DNA of 64,000 nucleotides, from NCBI GenBank assembly GCA_033807775.1, contig CM066320.1:183383784-183447783 (forward strand), read 5' to 3'. The notes beneath the pieces are model-generated. The model did no database searches and was not told the origin of the DNA. It saw only the letters and a list, made by a program, of their open reading frames with translations. Source of the stretch: Saussurea involucrata (Eukaryota > Streptophyta > Magnoliopsida > Asterales > Asteraceae). Position 1 is the first letter of the stretch. Each line of letters starts with the position of its first letter. Shown piece after piece: positions 58,140-64,000 of the stretch. The position numbers and the translations under genes were made by a program.

Positions 58140-59742
58140 CCCGTCCGGTCACCTAAATCCCTTAAACTATGGCTCTCATACCAATTGTAACAACTCAATC
58201 TAAAGTAAGACATTGCAATACATATAAAATGAAACATCCCAAAATCGGGTTCCAATTTTTTTTACATCTGTCTCAAGACTTAGGATGGCGGAAACAACCT
58301 ATACACAACTGAGAATAACTAACATTAAAAGTATGAGTGGTACTGTCTCTAACTGCATCTGCACTCTATCTTGTGTGTGCTCACCTACCGGAGCCTTCTA
58401 CTATTTGCTTACCTGAAAAGATTTAGTTTGGAAAATGCGAGGGTTAGACAATGAGGTCTAGTGAGCTCCCTCCTGACGGTTCTCAAAATCATTTCAAAAC
58501 AGTTTATAACTTTCAAATATCTTTGCATAAACTCGCACATAATTCTTCATAAAAACTATCCGATGATTTCACATAAAACTTCCACGGATAAATCCGCCCC
58601 CCATAAATGGCACCCTGAAGTCACTCGAAAGTGACAACGAGTCAGTCTCATGCTGCCTTTCAGGGTCACACTTCCCATTACATAAACGGGTCACACCTCC
58701 CGGCACGAGCTGGCGGGCCACACCCCCCGACTTAGCCAAATTACATCTCACGCATGTATGCATACATCTCATATAAACTTTCAATAAACTTTCATGCAGT
58801 TAAAAGCATAGACATAAAACATGGCATTTCTCATCATGTACTTACTTTAGAAAAACACGTCAAAAGCACGTTTTTATAGTTAGAAAAACTCACCTGTGCA
58901 TTTAACATCTTGCTTTACTTTGCTTCTGACTTACAATCGGGTTACCTGAATGAATGGATAAAACATATAAGCTGACTACCCAACTTTCCGGACAACTCTA
59001 CTTTCCGGACGACCCTACTTTCCGGTCAACTCTACTTTTCGGACACTTACACTTACCAGATACTTTCTACTTACCGGACACTAGCTTACCAGACGAAACC
59101 ACAGTCCGGACACCACCCCACCGGACAGTTATCCGGGAACTATCCGGAAATTCCCATTTACCCGGACACATATCCGGAAACCACAGATAATCGGAAACTT
59201 ACTCGGATACCTACCCAACAATATCCGGACGACGACTGCGATTCCCAATTTGGGATCCAAACCTGCTAAAATGCCCTTAATCCAAATCGATTTTGAGTAC
59301 ACAACAACATATCTTAATTACCTTATCATTTTACCAAACCCTTAGCTATTTAACACCAAAAAGGATGTTTAATCCCCACTATGAACATCATTTTCAATTC
59401 TCACACAAAAACTCTATATTGACCCAACTCCGCAGTAAAACAAGGATCAGAATCGAAATAAGGCATTACCTGGATGAACTAGACTCCAATTGCCCTTCTT
59501 CTTCTTCTTCTCACTTGATGATCGATGAAAGTTCTCTCCAAAAATGAAATTGAAATTGATTTCTCTCCTTCTCCTCTTGATCAGCCGCCAACCACAAGGA
59601 TGGAATGTTTCACTTAGGGTTTTGTGCCAAGCATAGGGTTTTTATACCTTAACCCTTTATTAACAGATTAGCCCCTCAACTTTCAGCTGTAAGAAAAATT
59701 ACCACCAGACTTTAAACTCTTCAAAAATGGTCACGATTATTA
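58140..59742 (-). mobile_element. gypsy-type 5' LTR with primer-binding site, truncated (minus)
   Basis: Read on the minus strand, an LTR runs from 59742 to 58186 with ends TGTAATAATC and GAGTTGTTACA. Next come a 3-base gap and GGTATGAGAGCC (58171-58182), close to the initiator-Met tRNA primer site TGGTATCAGAGC, and about 35 bp of leader. The sequence then breaks into a MULE. Gag, pol and the other LTR are absent. The LTR contains a 'tttccggac' repeat block at 58985-59230. I found no matching target duplication because one end is deleted. Gypsy is inferred from end sequence style only. Confidence 0.7.
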
Positions 59743-59765
59743 CAACTATATATTATTTCGATAAG

Positions 59766-59801
<36 letters not shown>

Positions 59802-60248
59802 GTTCTAAATGACGTGAGGCGTGACGACGAGGTCAAGCCTTACGAGTTACGGCGGCATATACACATACACACACACACACATATACACACATTGTGTGTT
59901 ATGTACTAAATAATACCATAGAACAAGATAAGTTATGTAAAGTAATAAAACAATACAAAAAATGATATCAAATATATAGAGCTTACAGAAAATGATATCG
60001 AGAGTGCAAAAGAGAGAGTAAATCTTGAATCTCTACTTACTACTATCTTTAATTCTCATTGTTCGCGTCCGACTCTTCGTGTACGGGAATGAGAGTAAGT
60101 ATTTACCAATTTAGAGTTTTTAGTTTTTAGGTTTCCTTATTATGAGTATTTAAGTCTTACGTTCCGTGAACAATTATCTTTTATTCTTTAAGTTATATAC
60201 TAAAAACAATCTTACATCTTACAAAATAATGCGTCAACACATCGTAAC
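59743..60248. repeat. (AT)n tract and truncated hAT MITE copy
   Basis: (AT)n at 59767-59798, then about 70 bp starting GGTTCTAAATGACG that match the left end of the MITE at 5618 and 53012, then a CA-rich microsatellite (59862-59890). The remainder is AT-rich flank. Confidence 0.6.
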
Positions 60249-61217
60249 TGTTGGTCCCGAAGGGCTATACAAGTTTGTAGAAGGGGGGGGGGGGGTTGAA
60301 TACAAACACACAGATTTTACTTTTCTAATTTGTTTATTGATAAATCATTAACAATTTACAGCTTGTTGCGAAACAAGATTAAGGATAAACCTAAATCTAA
60401 ACAAGTTGGAACACTAAGTTTCTTGCACTAAGAAAGAGAAGGTAATTACTAATAATAACCTATCTCAAGATAAGAAAGATGACTTGTCCAGAGTTAGCAA
60501 GTGCTTCAAAAATGAAGCCGGAGTCCTTCTTATATACTGCATGCATTTAATGCATTGCAGTTTACACTTTACACGTGGCAGCAGCTGGTTGGTAGCATGT
60601 CATTGACCTTTGTAGACAACCTTAGTAGCCGCATGTTTGAAATGTGTAGTATCAGAGTGGTTGTACAATTTCAGACAATAAGGAGGTTCTTTTCTGACAT
60701 ATCGTACGGAGTCGTGCAAGGGTGGTTACGACAAAAGTATTTTGTACGGAGGACTTCATGATCAGCTTTTCGTTGATTCAGCGCTTTACCATTGTTTATC
60801 AGCGAATGATAAAGTTCAACGATAGCTGAAGTCTTGTACTTGATACTTCACGTTGAGTGGACAAATCTGAATCTTCACTGATCCGCATCAGTTCATTAGG
60901 AGACTTGTCGCTGGTTCTTGAGCTTGATCTTCGACTTCAGCGTAGAACCTATGTTGACGTGAAACTTGTCTTCAGAGATCATAAGTAAACAACTAACTTA
61001 TCAGCGATCACCATAAGAACTGAACAGGCTCAGAGCATTATGGTGAACAGTGTTCGCTGAATGTTTAATCTAAAGAGCGAGAGTTCCTATCAGCGGTACT
61101 GTAAGATCTTAGTACTTATCAGCGATAGTGATACTCTGATACATATTGTTTACTTACAATTTTCACTAAGTATATAAGAGAGGGTCATTATCAAATCACT
61201 GAGGGTTTGGATCAACA
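60249..61217 (-). mobile_element. 3' LTR (969 bp) of a SIRE-like copia retrotransposon
   Basis: On the minus strand it starts TGTTGATCCAAACCC (61217) and ends GGGACCAACA (60249), giving TGTTG/CAACA inverted ends. Directly before it (minus) lies a polypurine tract. A run of 12 G at about 60283 corresponds to the C-run near the 3' end of the LTR at 21030. Repeated 'ttcagcgat/atcagcga' words occur within it. The other LTR lies outside the window. Confidence 0.85.
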
Positions 61218-61231
61218 ATCTCCCCCTATTT
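61218..61231 (-). other. polypurine tract
   Basis: The minus strand reads AAATAGGGGGAGAT immediately upstream of the 3' LTR. This is the plus-strand priming site used in LTR-retroelement replication and it fixes the LTR boundary and orientation. Confidence 0.85.
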
Positions 61232-61488
61232 GATTATGACATAGCAACAAAGAAAATTGCTATATAATGAAAACATAAGGATAAAAAGAACTCATAAAAT
61301 ATTTGTCCCTTTTACTGTTTTCTGGGATCTTTTCTGTACTGATGGAGTAAAGTACTTTCGCTGAAATCTTTCTTTAAACTTCGAATCAGATTACAAAAGG
61401 AAGTGGAAAGATTACAAGTACAAGAGAAATAAATTACAAGTACAAAAGAATAACTGATACAATAGAAGAATGAGGCGATCCTATCAGT

Positions 61489-64000
61489 TTATAAAGGTTC
61501 TTCCTTAATGAGAATTTCATCAAGGGTCTTTGATGTGGGAATCATCCAGTCAGGGACATTTACTCCTTGATTCCTTTTGTTCAGCGCTTCTTCAAAAATC
61601 AAGGGTTTAAGATGCCGTGCCTGAATGTCGCGTTTGAATTCACACCAGTAGATGAGATCTTTCAGCTGTTCGATGGGAGTGATGGGAAGCTTAGAGATAC
61701 GTTGAAAACGTTTTCATCCATCATAGTCAATAAAGAATATCCCATAGGGTTTGTTTATGACTTTCCCAGGGATGAAAGTCTCACCAGGAGGAAGAGATGT
61801 GTCAAGTGCAGAAAGGTCAGGTTCTGGACCAAGGACTTCTGCAAGAGAAAAACCAATACCTGTTTCGTTCCGTATATGAGGACCTGAGTCTGAAGATTTA
61901 GACTTTTTCTTTGCAGAGGCCCTTCTTTTCTGATTTACGAGAGGAGGGGGAAGAGGAATATCCACACAAGAAGATACTAAGTCGATCTGTTTATTTATCA
62001 GGTTTTCGAAATGATCCTTGTACTTAGATTGAGACTTCTGGATAGCTAATCTGATCTCCAACCATTCAGAGAGACCGTACTTTGTGATGGCTTCAGCATA
62101 GAATTTTTTGTACTGTCCATTCTCTATGAATATCTCGATTTCAGCGATTGAAACTTTGAGGGTTGATCTTCCAGTAATAAGTACCTTGTTGATTCTGGCA
62201 GTTCGATATCTGAAGTGTACCTTTTCTTTGCACCAATTTAAAGTAGATTGAGACACCGTTCTCTAATCTTCAATGATTTTCTTGGCGTCTTCCCATAGCT
62301 GACGTTGAACTTCGATTGGAGTTCTTTTCAGCTTGGGGTCTTTCACTGATTGTTGAGTAAGCTGGATGGCGAGTTCTCTGTCTTTTTCTTCAGCTTCCCT
62401 TCTTTCAGCGATTAGACGTTCAGCTCTGAGGTGATCCTTGTATTCCTTTTGAGAAAGTCTGAACTTTAGAGGAATAGAAGGAAGTTGATCACGCTTCAGA
62501 ATGATTCGCTGATCTTCAAACTTCTTTATCATTGCATCTCTCTTTTTTTGATCCTCTTCACTTGGCTTTTGAGGAGCCAAGGAAGGTCTGTTTTTGTAAG
62601 AGAGCATCTGTTCTTCAGGTTCATCAGTCTCAGAGATCAAATCTAAGACCGGGATTATTTCTTCAGCGTTAGGAGCTGGGATTATTGTTGGTGAAGTCGC
62701 AGCTGTAGAAACTTCAGCTATATCCTCAAACAGGGGAGAGGACTAGCTGAAACACAGCGATCGTATGAGTAAGAACTTGGGTAGAACAGAGATAGAGAGA
62801 ATGTGGTTGTGTATAGAAGTTTTATGGAGAGGAGAGCTGATAACGTGTATAGATAGAGGAGGGATGTAGTGTAAGGAAGATTTAGTTTACCTGACAAACT
62901 GGCTTTAGAAGCAAGATCGTCAGATTGTCTTCTTCAGCGAGGCCTTTGTTTTTGCCTTTGTTAGCTTCAGACGCTGAAGGCTTTGTCTTGATCCGCTCCC
63001 CTGAAGGTTCTTTTATCAAGATCCCTTTAAGAGCTGTAGTCCTCTGAGCAGGCTTGACGATAAAGGAGTCATCATCATCATCATCATCATCATTCTTTGG
63101 AGAAGAGGATGGTTCATCATCAGATAAGTCGATGGCTTCTTCATCTTCAGCTTCAGCTTCAGATTCTTCAGCATCTCTTTCGAGTTGCTCCCCCTCAGAT
63201 ACAGAGGTAAGCTTCTCGGTTCCCTCAGGGTTTTCATCTCCCTGAGGTCCAGCGGTTGTTTCTTCATTTGTCTTCTCACCCTCTTCAGTAAAGGTAAGGT
63301 CTTCAGTCTTCTCCCCCTTGATAGATTCATCATGGGGAAGGTCTTCAGAGTTCTTCTCCCCCCTTCCTCATGATGAGTGGGGGAGGAATGTGATGACTCA
63401 GCAGTTGGTTTTGGTTCCCTGTCTTCTTGGCCAGGGATCCCCATATAATCTTCAATCGCTGCTACTCTGTCTTCTAGGCCAGTAATAGCAGGATTGATCT
63501 TCAAAAGTTCAGCACAATCCGCCGTTGTAAAATGCGTCGGTGCAGGGGCGGTCTTGTTATTCAGGATCTGCTGCATCATTGTCTTTATTGAGTTGACGTC
63601 ATTCTTTACAGAATTCATGTCAGTCTTCACTGAATTCATGTCAGTCTTTACTGAACTTACGTCTGTCTTTACAGCAGTCATCTCTCCCTGAAGATTTCCA
63701 ACCGATGTCTTCAGCGTTGGGAACTCGCTGGACATGGATTGAACTGAGGTTTTGAGAGAGGTGTAGTCTGTGTAGATGTCAGCAAGAACTTTGGAAAAGT
63801 CACCAAGAGTTTTATCAATCTTTTCCAAATCAGTTTTGGAGGATTTCTGTTCAACCACTGTCGTCATCTTGTTGAGATTCTCTCCAGCGTTTGTTACAGC
63901 TGAAGAGTTGTCTGAGAGAGTAGTAGTGAGACCTGCCAGCTTCGTATCCAGGTTCTTCAGAGAGGCGTTGATGTCTCCTAAATTAGGACCTGTAACATAT
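61489..64000 (-). pseudogene. third (envelope-like) ORF region of the SIRE-like copia element, broken
   Basis: Minus-strand coding remnants fill the space before the polypurine tract, where SIRE/Maximus copia elements carry an envelope-like gene after pol. The frame is open at the window edge. Its N-terminal part (64000-63400) is a long coiled coil with repeats of the form VKTDMNS. A shift at a homopolymer run near 63358-63363 leads into a very acidic Ser/Glu region with an Asp run encoded at 63067-63090. Further in-frame pieces follow: 62640-62263 (helical, Glu/Arg-rich), 62256-61714 and, after a stop near 61711, a short tail ending at 61489. Several breaks make it non-functional. The env-like label rests on position and coiled coil, not on similarity. 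Confidence 0.6.

Noticed and set aside
58954..59547. Plus-strand frames of 78 and 84 codons
   Set aside because: Lie inside the truncated LTR and its 'ccggac' repeat block.

Overview
This is a stretch of plant nuclear DNA. It is AT-rich, has spliced genes with GT-AG introns, and is crowded with transposable elements of typically plant type: Mutator-like elements (MULEs), Helitrons, MITEs, a tRNA-derived SINE, solo LTRs and a SIRE-like copia element. The style of the MULE genes (PB1-like domain, DUF1985-ULP1) suggests a eudicot, perhaps Asteraceae. That placement is inference from memory, not shown by the sequence.

Three ordinary host genes form a small island at 13.2-30.7 kb. They are an 11-exon nucleolar FKBP43-like immunophilin (+, 13209-17901), a 7-exon DUF1499 protein with a plastid-type N-terminus (+, 23394-27455), and the 7-exon proteasome beta-6 subunit PBF1 (-, 27983-30646), which is tail-to-tail with the DUF1499 gene. 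All three exon chains sum to multiples of three, giving 570, 222 and 223 aa. A fourth, single-exon gene at 56156-56851 (+) encodes a one-pass membrane protein with an acidic stretch and a DUF761-like C-terminus.

Almost everything else is mobile DNA, much of it nested. Left arm (1-13 kb): a Tourist-like MITE, a Helitron (2042-4747) with a short MULE inside it, a hAT MITE, a 5 kb Helitron (6113-11125) with exon-like fragments, and two elements with GAGTAAATTAC ends. Gene island: MULE-1 (19094-23114) sits between FKBP43 and the DUF1499 gene. It holds a coiled-coil gene, a PB1-like gene, the 3' part of a transposase and a solo LTR. Another solo LTR with its own MITE lies in intron 4 of the DUF1499 gene. 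Middle (30.8-50.8 kb): more members of the same MULE family, one carrying a MATH/TRAF-like fragment (31242-34943) and one (42716-50106, inserted in a Helitron) carrying a nearly complete DUF1985-ULP1 protease gene plus a coiled-coil gene; also a small Helitron, an inverted-repeat MITE and a SINE. Right arm: tandem repeats of a Helitron 5' end, a hAT MITE, a gypsy-type 5' LTR with primer-binding site (58186-59742), and the 3' end of a SIRE-like copia element on the minus strand (60249 to the window edge).

The most notable theme is one MULE family whose ends begin GGGAAATTAATTAAAATACC or a close variant. I found six complete members with perfect 9-bp target duplications plus one truncated copy. 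They share GC-rich palindromes of the CCGCGATCGCGG type and carry quite different cargoes.
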